NCBI RefSeq assembly: GCF_001949145.1
Contig: NW_019091495.1
Location: forward strand, 1,010,311-1,070,818
From: Acanthaster planci
Lineage: Eukaryota; Echinodermata; Asteroidea; Valvatida; Acanthasteridae
DNA length: 60,508 nucleotides
Direction: 5' to 3'
Within the stretch, counting starts at the first letter, position 1, and each line of letters starts with the position of its first letter. Shown here in pieces: positions 26,411 to 39,040 of the stretch. The translations under genes were made by a program, and so were the position numbers. Under the pieces are notes generated by a model, which searched no databases, was not told the DNA's origin, and saw only the letters and a list, made by a program, of their open reading frames with translations.

Positions 26411-27686
26411 TGGCAGCTGTGCCACGGGCGACGACTGAGGACACCAAGCTGAATGGCTATGACATACCGAAAGGGACCACTATCATGCCTGTCATGTGGG
26501 CAGTCATGCACGATCCGAAGGTCTGGCCACACCCTGATGAGTTCCAGCCTGAGCGATTCTTGGACGATAGAGGGCAGTATCACAAACCAGAACATTTCTT
26601 GCCTTATGGTACAGGTAAAACAGAACTGAATCCTCAGATTTACCAGTCGTCGCCACGATTTGGCTCAAATATGAGATCGTTTTCGGGCCCCTTAATCCAT
26701 CCTGAATATAGAATTTAATCGCTACTGCTTACACTGCTCCTTGCAATTGCCCAAAAGATGATTGATCGTGTAATCATTGGCTGAGATGGGGCGGCTTGTT
26801 CTCTTATGTTCACGAACCGCTCAATTCGTTGTTCGTATATGGGTCGGCGGCTCGAACACAGAGAACATGCAACCAGTTATCACTGGTAGTTAGTGGCAAG
26901 CAACATGACGTAGCTGCGTCCACACACGTTCTTCGAGGATTAATTGGGCTAAATTCTTTCCCATTTATAAAGCAAAATTCATTTCGGAAAATTTTAGCTC
27001 TTTAAGCCATCATATTACTGTGTGCAACTCAACTACTTTCCCTGTATTCCTGTAGAACCCTGAAGCGGAGGTGATTTGTGACCCTGTTCCGAAATCAGTG
27101 TTTTTTGGTCTTGTTCCTGCTGTTCGAGGCCGATTGAAAACACATAGGCTGCTTGTCAAGCAATCTGTGTCAAGAACAGGCCACTCCAACTCGACCTTTG
27201 GGCTCTGTATTCATAAGTTCTTAACAAGTTAAATTCACAATTTTAGTCTGAGAGATCTATGAAGTTAAATTTATGCTGTAGAAAAAGTCATGATCTTACA
27301 TCTTCCTTTTACCTTATCCAAAGCTATTTTGTTCCTTGAGACTGAAGCCCTTTCTCAAAACTTGTTTTCTTTATCTTTCCTTCTTTTTTTTTTAAATAAT
27401 GTATAGGGTACGCACTCATTGTACACTATTGGTTTCGATTTATATTCATGTATTTGTATTTACATGATGTTGTAATCATCTATTCATAGGTCGTCGCATG
27501 TGTCCTGGTGAGCGATTGGCTCGAATGGAACTCTTCCTGTTCTTCACCCACCTTCTTCATCGGTTTAGCTTCAGTCTACCGTTGGGGGCGCCACAGCCAT
27601 CTCTGAGTGGACGAATGGGGATAACGCTGGCGCCTCAGCCCTACCACCTAGTTGCTCGCAGCAGGCCACTGAAAGAGTCTGGGTGA
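19307..27686 (+). CDS. CYP2-clan cytochrome P450 monooxygenase (4 exons, complete)
   Basis: A microsomal haem-thiolate monooxygenase, anchored in the ER by a hydrophobic N-terminus (about residues 19-39). Exons 19307-19715, 23136-23909, 26417-26614 and 27490-27686 join in phase to 525 aa. The start ATG sits in an ideal ACCATGG context. Visible P450 landmarks are the proline hinge [11 protein letters not shown] (56-66), helix-C WKEQR (147-151), I-helix AVGTETT (326-332), K-helix EIQR (384-387), FQPERF (437-442) and the haem loop YGTGRRMCPG with Cys465. The consensus first Phe of the haem loop is Tyr here. Full-length and intact, so likely active. Few-exon structure is also found in vertebrate CYP2U1/CYP2R1, whereas most CYP2 genes have nine exons. 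The subfamily and substrate cannot be told from sequence. Confidence 0.93.
19879..20012. repeat. TTTG/TTGGGG simple repeat in P450 intron 1
   Basis: Runs of TTTG interspersed with GGGGTTGT over ~130 bp. The long open frames on both strands here are low-complexity artefacts. G-rich on the coding strand. Confidence 0.9.
21660..22975. repeat. TGACTTG minisatellite with higher-order structure in P450 intron 1
   Basis: The core, about 22197-22960, is built from ~32-bp units of two types: one with GGACCAAATGACTTGTGACT and one with GTGATCAAATGACCTGTGAC. Both are joined by repeated TTGACTTG. A longer block starting AAATGACCTGGACTTGACTT recurs at about 22205, 22476 and 22783, that is every ~270-310 bp. 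The left part (21660-21840) is more diverged, CTTGACCTGGACTCGAGTC-like. One undetermined base (N) lies at 22584. Confidence 0.95.
25560..26362 (-). mobile_element. Decayed non-LTR retrotransposon, reverse-transcriptase C-terminal fragment
   Basis: Read on the minus strand, it shows a pattern typical of LINE (jockey/CR1-like) reverse transcriptases after the catalytic core. In order: an [13 protein letters not shown]-type segment with LNPTKC (~26200-26290); then [41 protein letters not shown] (26083-25763); then a [16 protein letters not shown]-type tail (~25750-25690). The 5' part is missing and frames are broken. It sits in P450 intron 2, antisense to the host gene. Confidence 0.85.
26378..26402 (+). 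repeat. T25 homopolymer before P450 exon 3
   Basis: A 25-base T run ends 14 bases before the exon 3 acceptor (CAG at 26414-26416). It can serve as the polypyrimidine tract, and it adjoins the truncated 5' side of the antisense retrotransposon fragment. Confidence 0.9.
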
Positions 27687-30600
27687 CCAACTTGTACATA
27701 GCTTGACGTCTTGGTCGCATATTCTTTTGAAACCCACTGTGTTGTATATAGATACAAGGGCTCTGAAAGCGGCTAATCTTTCCCCCAAACATTTGTTTAA
27801 CAAACACCAGTTTATTGAACAACCATGGACGCTGAAGTGCTGACCTCTCATCACTGGTCTGAAATAATAATATGACACACAATTCATCCGATCAGAGCTC
27901 CAGGAAAGTGACCATCACGCCCTCATTGGAGTTAGTCGGTGCAAACTCGAGCTGTTTCTTTGCCATTCTATCCATGCTGAATGATACTACTCTTTGCACT
28001 TTAAATATTTTGTAGATTGTGCTCGAAACTACTTCGACCAAAAGAAGTCTGCATGGCTTAATAAGCGCTATCTGTCGAAATACTTCAGCACATTTCATGA
28101 AAGGTTCTTCCAACAAGAATCATCGAAAATCGTCTAGAAATTGCGCATGCATACTAGGGTATCGTGATAATTTCAAAAAGTTTGATTTCTTCAGATTTGA
28201 ATAGACAAAAATTATGTTTTGGCAATATTTAAGACCTACCATGTAGGAAAAATATCACAAATTGGTCTGGTTAACCTAAAATGGATTGAAGTTTTTCATT
28301 ACAAATTTAAGTCATGCTTTTTTGTTAGTTACATTTAAATCGTAGATTCCTTTCCTGAGGATTTTTTTCTTGTGTGCCTTTTACCTTGTCCGAGACGTCT
28401 CTGTGACGTCCTATTGTTCTGGTATCCCACAAGACTCCATAAACACGCTGCGCAGTTGGAAGGAATTCAGGCACAAAAGGCCGCTCGCGTACTTAAACAT
28501 TAGGGTGCGAAACGCTGTTTTTAAAATGCTCCCATATGAATCAGAGTTACTTTCCTACGTTGAAATTCCAACCGAATGTCCCACAATATAAACAATTCAA
28601 TTGTCGTGCATTGTTGTGGAGGCTTTTACACCTTAAGAGTCTCCACAGACATGCAAACAAAACACCGTCTCCACAAGAATACAAATTCGTGTTTGTTTGT
28701 TCGTGTTCAGCATGAATCAGCAACCTTTGATAGTCACATACTGACTATGCTATCATAAACGATGTTTAGACACTTTCAATTGTAAGACAAGCCCAACGCC
28801 CAGATCCAGGCAAGAATTCCTTTTATATCCAGCTTCGTAGAAACAGACAACATGTGCACCCAGTTTTCATTAACGATTCTTGTGATTGATTTTACATTTT
28901 AATTACCCAGGACTAATCTAGAGACCCATGCTGCATGAAAACGAATCGAAAAAAGGCAAACATTTGTGTATGCATATAGTGTATACTTCTTAAGTTCAAG
29001 CAGTGATGTCTTGTTTTGAGGAGGGCTGATGTGGTATTGATGTATTATCAATGTTAGGATGTTGGGTGTATCCAAGTTTATGGCTGTGGTATGGATCATC
29101 TGCCATGAGTGGGAGGTTACAAAGACGTAGCTGTGCACTCCAGCAGTACGTTGAAGTTACTAAAGCATCAATTCTCACTATCGGGTTCTCACGTTCTGTG
29201 TCTTTTTAATTAATTGTCTGAAGCAAAATGTAGATATCTAGGAAGAGGTTTCTTCAGGCAGTCATTGTTGCTGACTTTGAAGATCATCTTACACTTTTAA
29301 AATTACGTCCTTGTGCCAGTTGTTAGCACGAAGAATTGTACCTTTATGCTTACCCTGGAGAGACATAAATCTTCACAACTAGTCTTGAATATGTACGTCC
29401 CTTCAGGGCCACCATACACCTTCGTGTATGTTCCAGCGCAGCAACCTCCAAATATTGCTCTTGTACGACTAGCTTCTACTGTGATCAACCACTAGTCTAC
29501 AAGTTGTGTGGTACGCTGTATTGTAATTTCAACAGGCAAAGGAACTAGTGACAGGTAATGAATCTCCAGACACATCTTAAGGACAAAGGAAAGCAAGAGG
29601 TGAGGAAGGTAGTGCTTTTTATGCCCACCAAGCAAACTTGCTGCTACCTGTGTCGTCTTAAACTAAGATTTGAGAAGAAGAGAAAATCTAGTTCATTTAG
29701 AAACCCTAGCACAAGATAGAGAAAGAGAAAATAGTCCAGTTACTATATCTTGGAATGCAATGATGATAATGTGATGAGAGATACGGACGATCTGTAGGAC
29801 CGTTTTATGCACCCATGTTTCGTTTTCATTCAGTCCATTAGTATCAGCCCTAATTAATAACTCGGTGATTGGATGAACGTAATCGCTCAGAGCAAGTATG
29901 AGTCAAAACTTTACACAAGCAAAATTCTGCACACCTTTACTCATGAACTTGTGTCGCGTCACGCCTGGTCAGTGGAGTGTGGAGGAAAAGGCCAGTCATG
30001 CAGTGTGCGAAGTGGATCAGTGTGACAGATTTCTTAGATATAAAGAGACTAGCATCAAGATAACAGATTAAACCATGTTACTCACGTCGGGACTTTAAGT
30101 ATGGTGTACTATTTACGACAAAGAGTTCTGTCTCTGTCTAGCCTCTTCCGAGGCAACGGAACTGCACGGCACGATGGCTCCCTTGCGTCGTGCCGTCGCT
30201 TTGCACAGACGCGTCACCTCCTTGCCATTACCTTTTTACACACACTTCGCGTCGTACGTCGCGTTGTGCCGTCGCCCGTTGCGTCGTGCTGTCCTGCATC
30301 CTTTCCTTGTTGCATTATTTTTGTTGCCAAAACGTTGCTCCTTCTGTTGCCCGTCGCGTCGTGTCGTATTTCATGTCATGCGTAACGTCGCGTACACGAC
30401 GCGATGCACGACGCGTCGTGTGTGTACAAACGTATAACAAGAAGGCTACGGTGTGACGCAACGGAACAACGCAAGGGAGCTGTCGTGCCATCTTGTCGTG
30501 AAGTGACGCCTTGGAAGAGGACACAGAGAGGCAGAAAATTTATGTGTGTCGTAAATAGTACACCATATCTTAGTGTTCAACGTTCTTACAAAGTGTGTAC

Positions 30601-31260
30601 CATGCAACGGCGCCTGCTCTGATTAAGTCCATGCAAAAGGGCATGTTAATGATCTGAAGTAACAGCAAAAAAGAAAAGTAATTACAATACGAGAATTGAT
30701 AAAATTGCTTGAAACTGTTGTCGACAGGGTACTCTAAGATTACGAAAAAGAAAAACACAGAGAAAACTGCGCAGGAAAGGAGGCTGGAAGCAACGAAACA
30801 AATACTGATTAAATATGACTCGGCACTTTATGTGAAATTCAGTCCATTTTTTAAGTTGAGTAAAATGTTTCATCGGACCATCGTCCCATGATGTTTACAT
30901 AAGTCTTCTTTTGTGACGTGGTGGATGTCATGTGGGCGTTAGTGGCTCTTTCAGGGTAGTAATGCGTGGGGGTATGGTCATACTTTAAACACGAATCCTT
31001 TTTTACTCTTCTCCAAATAAAGGACAGAGCTGGTGTCTTCCCTCTCAAAACACAGGATTTGTCACTCCGCGGCTAAACGAATTAAAAAAATTCCCGACCA
31101 TTAAACTTCTAATGATGTCATTATATTTGAGAGTTCAAGAATGAGCTTCATTTATGATGAGAGGTTTTGGTCGCGAAGCATTCGCTTGGTTGTGTAACTT
31201 CAATTAGCTGATTTTAAAGAAACACATTGCCTCTGTGATTTCGAGCCGGTCTGGCCATAA
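27687..31260. other. Intergenic DNA between P450 gene and palindrome
   Basis: No gene recognised. All frames are short and without family resemblance. The only structured item is the foldback element at 30101-30566. A clear poly(A) signal for the P450 transcript was not found in the first few hundred bases. Confidence 0.5.
30101..30566. mobile_element. GC-rich foldback / MITE-like element, ~466 bp
   Basis: ATGGTGTACTATTTACGAC at 30101-30119 is matched exactly, inverted, at 30548-30566. Further inside, the two halves stay imperfectly complementary (CCTCTTCCGAGGC against CCTCTTCCAAGGC, GATGGCTCCCTTGCGT against ACAGCTCCCTTGCGT). The whole unit is therefore a long imperfect hairpin. The centre is rich in CGTCG/GCGTCG, unlike the AT-rich surroundings. 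No transposase. Confidence 0.8.
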
Positions 31261-32095
31261 AGTTTTCTTTTTAAGTAGGCGATACATGTGAAAGGTGGAT
31301 AACTAGTACCTGTAGCGCTCGCTATGTTAGTGCAGGAATCAGTCAATAAGAAACAGCCTCAATATATTGTCAGTAAAGCATTCACGACCACGAAGTCACG
31401 CGGAAAACCTCTCTTGTCATGCAAAATATTGCTTTCAATATGTTTATCTAGCTCCTGCTATTTTGGGCGCCGTACCAGTCAGTACGGCAATACACTTGTA
31501 TGGCCACCCAGGCATACATTCTACTGGGGATCAACGCCAATGTTAAGAGTAAACGACAATGCAAGGAAATTCCAAGAGTGTACAGTACGTGCAAGAACGA
31601 ACGGGGACATTTTAAACCTGCCAAAAAAAATTGTTAGAAAGAAGATAGTAGTTAAGTTAGGCCTAGATATTAAACACTCTAGGATATATACCGCTAATTA
31701 ATCTTTGTCTCTTTCTCAGAACCTGTATATTCTAGTTAGTCACTTCTTGGTATAGGCCTGATGAAGCAAAGAAACTTTCTGAACAGTTTCTCATCATTAC
31801 AAATTTCCACGGTTCCAATATCCAACATCACTTTCTTCCGAATTCAAAGGAATGAATAATTAACGTTATTTTTAGTTCCTTTCTTCGTTGGGTTTCATTT
31901 TTTTCTTTTTTTTTCTTTTCCAGAGAATTAAATGCGCCATAGGTACATTTTATAAGAGAGTCATGTGAACCTCGCGGCTGTCAAAGCACAATGCTTTCCT
32001 CAAGGTACATAAAAGCGAAAACTGAAAAAGACGTCGTGGGAAAAAAGGAAAAAATAACAATCAACGGACAACAGTCCATTGAGTCCGGGCGGTTG

Positions 32096-32102
32096 TATAA
32101 AG
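32096..32102 (+). promoter_or_regulatory. TATA box of ependymin-related gene A
   Basis: TATAAAG, followed by GACGGTCCCTGGATAGATTC, ~170 bp before the ATG at 32269. The same box and flank occur upstream of gene B (51570-51576, minus strand), supporting a conserved core promoter. Confidence 0.7.
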
Positions 32103-32132
32103 ACGGTCCCTGGATAGATTCACAAGTACACC

Positions 32133-32165
32133 AATCAACCAACCAACCAACCAACCATCCAACCC
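32133..32165 (+). repeat. AACC microsatellite in 5' UTR of gene A
   Basis: AATC followed by repeated AACC and ATCC, downstream of the TATA box and therefore probably transcribed. The matching place in gene B (about 51526-51550) has only about two AACC units, so the tract changed length after the duplication. Confidence 0.8.
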
Positions 32166-32268
32166 ACCACAGATTCACTTGTCAGTTGAGCAGCGGTGGG
32201 AGAGAAAGCTTCTGCAGCGTGCACTAGTTTGGTCTCTCAGAATTTCGGCACAAATTTTGTCTACAGAC

Positions 32269-35200
32269 ATGGGTTTGAAATCGGTTGCGTTCGTGCTGTT
32301 TGTGGTCGTAGCAGCAAGCTATGCCAAGTCGTTGGCTAATGTCAAGCCCTGTTGCTACCCAGACAAGTATGAGATCTCTTCAGGTATGTAGATTTCCTGG
32401 TCAACTTTGAGTTTTTTCAGCTTGATAAAGGGAGTGGTTATTTCTCAAACCATTTCTGAATGATAATATATGATAAATATGACAATGGTGGAAATATCTT
32501 TGGAATTTTTTGGTGACCCAAACTCATTTTGGCCTTTTTTCAAATTGTTGAGTGCATGGGCATAGGCCTATTCGATTTCCCGCAAAACACCTTACTGCCG
32601 TGTCTCAGTAGCGGCCATCACAAGAACATTTATGCGACTAGATACAAGACCAAGACCAGCTATACGATTAACAGGATGAACACTGAAAAGGAAGACTACT
32701 GTTGCAATTCATTTGAATACCTCTTGCTCTATTTAATTCAAACCAGGGTTCTTTGTGTTGTCGGCTGAGGGGTCTTGTTATGGTCTCAAAGGCTGTCCAC
32801 TAAAAACTACAATTAGTTGGGCGTTACTTCACAATACATTATGGAAACCACGCACAACAGACAATTTCCATAGAATCATCATGTTTTACAATGTACACAT
32901 TTTAGATTGCAAATAAAACTTACACTTTCTCCTCTGCAATCTGTCACTGCACGCATAGCGAATAGAGCAGTTCACTTATAAATTATAATTTAAGTGAGCA
33001 TGCGCATAAATAGTATGTGGAGGCAAAAAGCTTGAGCGGTCCATTGAAAATATACAGGGGCACAAATTTCAACATTATTTTCTGTCAGCTTCAGCCATCT
33101 TTTTCAGTCTAGTCTTCGTAAAGCCCTATAAAAGTAATAGCTGTAGTGATTTTAGAGGATTTTCCGCAGACGAAAGTGAAAAAAGTGCAGTAGTTAAAAA
33201 AGAACAAATGACGCTGAAACTGCTCCCCTGTACAGTTTTAATGGGCCGCTCAGCGCATGCGCCCGTAAATTAGTGAGCTAGCCTATTGTGAGCGACCCGC
33301 TTGATTAGTTGCGCAAGGCAAGGCGTGGTCAGGCATGAATAAAACGTATATGCTGATTGAATATTCACGTTACACGTCTGAAAGGAGCAATAAAAATAGT
33401 AGCCAATGGACTGAGATGATCAAAGTACCAAGCAAAAGGACACTTGATTAAGTGGATCCTGACGGAATTGAGTCAGACTAAACAATGTGCAAACCTGTTT
33501 GCAAATTTGAACAAATGTTTGAAAACGATCACAAACAATCAGACGTAGCATTTCGTGATTGCCGCGAAGTTTCTGCTGGGCGTTGGTTGAATAATATTGA
33601 ACGTTTCCAGATTGAGTCATTCCATTCAAAATTCTCATTTAGAAAAAAAAACAGAAATTTGTGGTTCATGTGAAATTCTGTTAGTTCTTGTTCATTAAAC
33701 CAGTAATCTCTGAGACAACTATGCTTTTGGAATTAAAGTCGCACAAAAGACAATAAAGAAATAGGAGAGGAGGAACACTGAACTCCCGTCGGGGTGTTTT
33801 GGAAACGTTGTTGTAATACACGTTTGATTGCAGGATGCCTGCATTTGATATGCACTGCAACCAAACAAACCTACAAAAACCCTGGAGTGCCATCAAGTAT
33901 CATATTCTCAAAAAGTGCAGTAGATTTTCTCGAAGTCCGTTGTTAGGAGATTTTTACTTCATTTGTATGAGATATGTTTTCTGTAAAGTTTGGTTTGGTT
34001 AAGACATACATTCTCCAGTTCGTTCTAATGAGATCTATATTTAGATACGTTGTTTCTAGTTTTAGGAACAAACACGAATTTAGAGAAATCTCCTAAAATC
34101 GAACTTGGAAAAATAGATCTCTTAACAAATATTTTGTTTCAAAATAGACACAACGTTTCTAGTTATAGATCTTACGGGAACGGACTGGAGAATTTACAGG
34201 TGTATTAAAAAGGAAATCGAGATTAATTATAAATCTGTTTCTTGAATGGGTCTTCTTATTTTTGTAAATGATAAACATAATCTGTTTCAGTATGATGTCT
34301 TATTTCGTATGACACCAAGAAATCCTTATTTCCGTCACACATGACTGAGCACAAAAATAATTTAATGAACCATGTTAGAACTGGCTTTGTGCCGGGTGCA
34401 TCACAGGTTTGAAGAGCGTGAAGCGTTAAGTACATTTCCAAATCAACCACAGACAGGGCGTATTCTTGTCGCAGCCTAACCCCGGTGACCTTCAATCCCC
34501 ACCCCCATTTCTTTAAATACAAATTTTGCCCTTGCTCTCATCGCTTTTAAAATGGCTAACATAAATTTTGGAAATGGTAGCAAAAATTACGTAATTCTGA
34601 CAAAAAAAGCTATCTCTGAACAGTACGAATTCAACATCAAAATTTGGCGCAAAGCCATTTCTGACTTGGTTAATTAAAGCACTTCATATGTAATGAAAGT
34701 CTGGATTTCTTGGTGTCATAATGAAACCAATGATGGTAACCATTGATCAAAATAATTAAAGAAACATACAAATTTATTTCGTTTTTATTAAAGACACCCT
34801 GTCAGCGGCGAATCCAGCTTTTGGTGGGGGGGGGGCAAATTCAAAAGCTAATGCGACTTCGGGCTCACTCAACATCAGGGGGAAAGGTATATCGAAAGCC
34901 TTACCGCGTCCCGACGTCCTTGATTTTATTTCATGGTGTCGTTTTCTGTGGGTTTTGGTGCTAATATCTGAGAAACAAACATACCGATTACTTTCTAACG
35001 AAGTTGTCTTCCATTGGACAAAAGTTCCCCCTCCCCCGCCTCTGTACCCCGTCTATCTTGAACAAACGAACTTGGGGGAAATGTATCTCGTATTATATTT
35101 CATACCGTGACGAACTTGGACAAAATATACTTCACTTTTTTTTTTAAATAATACCTGACGGCACTCCATGGCTTTTGTACAAATCCCTCCTCCCTATTCA

Positions 35201-38200
35201 AAAGAATACCCGATTTTCTGTATCACACAGACCGCCAAATACTGTCAACTCGCTGTTTAAGAACAAAGCTGCAAATCACGCACAGGGTGCGAATAGCCGT
35301 GCTCAAAGCTTTATTAGGCAAAATGATTTCATTTTTCTCTCAATGGCAAGATGTGGCCACCAGTGATTATCAAGTTTAAATGAAAACATAAATTGCCAAG
35401 TGTAAATGAACATGTCGTCCATAATGGAAGGCCCTGATGCTGCCTTGTTCCCTTTTGTCACAAAATTAGTTTACTCCTCCGCTTACCTTGTTAAACCATT
35501 TTACCTTCAATATGGAATACGGTACAGGTGTAGATGTATCGTATGCAATGATGTTATGCTTCACTGAAATGTAATCGTGATTTTTGTAGATTGTCAAACA
35601 ACTGTGAAAGGGAAGAGGTGATTTTATTTACGCTCTCGTGTTCTGATTGCCATACTGTAACATGCACTTCAAATAAATTTGATACAAATGACTGTAATAC
35701 ACTGCTTACAAGAACTGTGCCGAAAGATAGGAAATTGGCCCTGTTATTAAATAATAGGGCCAATACATTGTTGTTAAGTACAAAGTTTGTACATAAGAAC
35801 AATTTGTTCAACATTATCGTGTATGATGGAATTTATGCATGGAGGTGTATCTTAAAGCAGAGTATAGGCGAATGGGGGGCGGCAACGGAGCCAACCCGCC
35901 ATATATAAAAAGGGGCAGAAAGTTTTCTTATGTTTTAACAGCGAACGGACGATTTTAGAGAGACTGTTGCATTCCCTTTCAGGCCTCCAAATTTAGCCTC
36001 GCCATGGACAGGCTGTAAATTGTTACGTAAAGAAATTTCCACCTCCCCCCACCGTGCCCAAAATGTGCTTCTGGACCCAGCTTTGATAGATAACATGTCT
36101 ATTGGCACTTTGGATTGACTGCCCCCCCCCTTTTACTCATAACTATTATGCCAATGCTGTCCAAGATGAGAGAGTTATTAGGAGCGAGGGACCGAGTCCT
36201 TTAACTCACGATGTAGTGTCGCATAAACTCGGGTAGATTCTGGAGGAAATCCAAGAGATCAAGCAGGTAATGATAAACTTAATGTACCCGGTGCAGTTCG
36301 AACTAGTTGGCCTAAGGAGTCTCACTTGACTGATGCTAGGGTCCTACAAGTGGACAACTTTTTCCTAACTGTACTCTCATTCAACTGGGAGTAGGACGCC
36401 ACCCTTTACTCAATTTGCTCCTATTGCTTCAGTGACGGGTAGAACCGATCTGAATCGAAGGGTATACTTGTCCCAGCTTTCGAAGCTTAGCCTATAACCC
36501 GATCGGCGATTTTATTCTCCAGGTACTCAGGCTGGCTTGAGCAGGAACGGCAGAGGCACTGGTTACAGTATCCAGTCCGTGTCTGCTGTTGACGCTACCG
36601 CCATGAAGATCGGCGAGAAGGGAATTTTCTTCGAAGAGGACGGCACGGCTCATGAATTCCGGAACATTAAAGATTATGCGAAGGTACTGGTGGCGATTTT
36701 CAAATATTTTATCAACCAATGGCATAACCAATCGGAGAGTAAGTGGCAACTGACCCCATCTCTGTAGGAACTCTTCCCTTTGCCCCCTAAAAGACTTGGC
36801 TACATCATTGATGCAAGTTAGTCTGGTTCCATGTTCTAAGCTTAGGCTTCTAGATTTCATCAATGTAAACATGCAAGTAATAGCAGAGCAATACACTGTA
36901 TAAATAACACACAATCTGAAAGTAAGGTGTTCGAAATGCACCATTGATTTTAAAAAAAACGACGCTTTTCCTCCTTGTTTATTATTTGTTGCAAATCTCT
37001 GTTCAAGTTCCACTTTTTCTTCTACTTAACTTTGCCCTTCTTTTTACGTGTTCTTTTTTTAGAAGGAAGAATACAGAATTGACCCAAAGGGAGAGCAATG
37101 TGAGGTTGAACCCCTGGAGGAAGACATGCCTCTCTGCGTTCCTGGTGTGTACATTAACCTGATAGAAATTTGACACCTGTCAATCTCAGGCATGGCAAGT
37201 CTCCCACCCCAACGGCAGGGGTGCGGGAAAATGGAAAAAGAAAGAAACGGAAAAGAAAGTAGGAATGAAATGAAAATCACCAACATGCTCGAAAACACCT
37301 TAAAAATGACCTCCGTTTGGCGTTAAAAGTTGATGGGTAGATTCAGCGGGCCAACTGGGCCTTGCCCCCATTCCTGGAGCAAACAATTTGTTGAAAGATG
37401 AGGAACCTGCGATTCTGTTTGGTTTAAATCACTTCCCTCCCTTTAAAATCCGTAAAAAAAAAAGATCCCCAAGGCGTCCACCCCGCAAAAAAACTACTCC
37501 ATGTGGTTCTGCATTCACTTTTGTTCGCTGTTGGTGAGTCGCCCTTCCTGAAAGCGTTTGGACCCTATCTTGACAACGCACATGCTATCAAAGTTCCTTA
37601 ATTATAGGTACCTCTGATAACTTTTCCTTGAGTTTTCATGCATAGTCCTATGTGTGTTTTTCAATGTTACGTCGGTTCTTCATCAATAATTTCCATCACA
37701 AATTTTTTTATAAAATCTGGGTTTTTTTTCAAAAGAGTTTGAAATTACCCAGCTTCTGTACACTATATTTGAGCTTGTTTATAGGCCTAGTTGCGCTTTA
37801 TCATCAAACTTGCTGGTTTTGATGTTCTCCTCTCATTTTGATATTAGAAAACGCTACCTTTTCTGACTCGTCCTACCTTGGCAACGACAGCTTGATTGTC
37901 GACTCGTACATCTATTTTTACAACTATCCCGGCTACGTGGTTGGTCATCAGTCTGTCGGCGTGGCGAAGGAAGGTTGTATTCCAACCAGTTACACCTTCT
38001 CTGGATCTCTGGGCAAAGGGAGACGCAGAAGTAAGAGTTTATCGCTTTAAATTAAGAAAATTGATCCGACTGAGCAGCTATGCGGCTTTTAGCCATATAG
38101 AAGCCGCAACTCAGCCACGGCCTAAGTTTGCTTCAGCTATGACCTACCCAACGTGGTAGTGATTGCCCCACCAGGCCCTGGCTCCATCATGGCTCACAAT

Positions 38201-39040
38201 CAAACCAAACAAACCCACCCACCTAACCTAACCCACCTACCTGACTCAACCAACCCCAGCATTACTCCATCTAGGACCTTCAAAGATAGTGTTTCGTACG
38301 AATAAAGAAATTATTAAAGAGAAACAAGAACGTTCCTGATTATGTATGAAGATATTCACTGCTTTGCTATTTTTCATGCGTATAGCCGACATCTTGACCA
38401 TTACTGGCTTCTACAACTACAAAGATGGCATTTCTGATGAAGCATCGTTTTTTGATGTGCCTGGTTATTGCGAGACAGTAAGTCAGCATTCGTCCTTCCT
38501 AAACAGTTTATCTATTAGATTTTCAAATTATTTTTTAACCTTTTTTGTAATGATAAAACATTACCAAAAGGAATACAGCAGTTATCAAGCCAACGATAGA
38601 AAACCAGCGTTTTCACATGATGATGATAGAGAACATGCATGCAAATGTCACTGCATTTTGTTTTTCCAATGAGAGTAAGCAGTATGATTGTGCAATGATA
38701 ATTTCAAATAAGAAAGTCCGTTGGTCGGCGAGATAAAAGCTGAAAGATTTCGTCTTTGTTTTGACCCTACGTTGACGTTATACGAAAACCATGAAAAGAT
38801 CGTGAGAAAAATGATTGGCTCCCCTGAGGAAGTTTATTTCTCAGGTCAGCTTTTAATGCTATCCTCACTTTCTCACTTCCAACTATGGTTTCATTAAAGT
38901 GAAGGAATTCGGATTATTGTAAAACGAACCGCCATGTGATCTTTTCATTTTCTCATTTTTGTTTGTTCGTACAGTCTGTTAACAAGAACGCCGAGCTATG
39001 GGAGTTGCTCCGCTATAAGCAGGTGCCGATCCATTTTTAA
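32269..39040 (+). CDS. Ependymin-related secreted protein A (6 exons, complete)
   Basis: A member of the ependymin-related (EPDR) family: secreted, often glycosylated proteins with a lipid-binding-type fold, known in echinoderms, molluscs and vertebrates. Exons 32269-32383, 36523-36683, 37063-37144, 37848-38030, 38386-38477 and 38975-39040 join in phase to 232 aa. Signal peptide residues 1-19, probably cut after ASYA. Hallmarks are the KPCCYPDKYE start of the mature chain, six cysteines (28, 29, 105, 117, 163, 209), and N-glycosylation sequons at N121 (NAT) and N132 (NDS). The C-terminal block FYNYKDGISDEASFFDVPGY is typical of the family. Intron 1 is 4.1 kb and holds transposon remnants. The name rests on motif recognition; the specific function (cell adhesion, signalling or waterborne cue) is unknown. 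Confidence 0.92.
33871..35182. mobile_element. Foldback element in intron 1 of gene A
   Basis: Left end CTACAAAAACCCTGGAGTGCC then ATCAAGTATCATATTCTC. Right end (complement from 35182) TTGTACAAAAGCCATGGAGTGCC then GTCAGGTATTAT. Both ends continue inward with AAGTATATTTT/GAAGT(T/C)CG-like sequence. An inner palindromic half, 34008-34200, has ATTCTCCAGTTCGTTCTAAT facing its complement. The orthologous element is at 49292-49957 in arm 2, so insertion predates the duplication. Confidence 0.7.
34803..35048 (+). mobile_element. MITE-like repeat copy 1 (CAGYGGCG ends)
   Basis: Starts CAGCGGCGAATCCAGC and contains a TTCGGGCTCACTCAACATC block. The block is followed by similar sequence as far as GGTGCTAATATCTGA, closely matching 41729-42036 in the same orientation. 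The right end is decayed. It lies inside the foldback element of arm 1 and is not seen in arm 2, so it was probably inserted after the duplication. Confidence 0.7.

Noticed and set aside
30101-30524. Several overlapping Arg-rich frames on both strands
   Set aside because: They are produced by the CGTCG-rich foldback element; open on both strands because of base composition.
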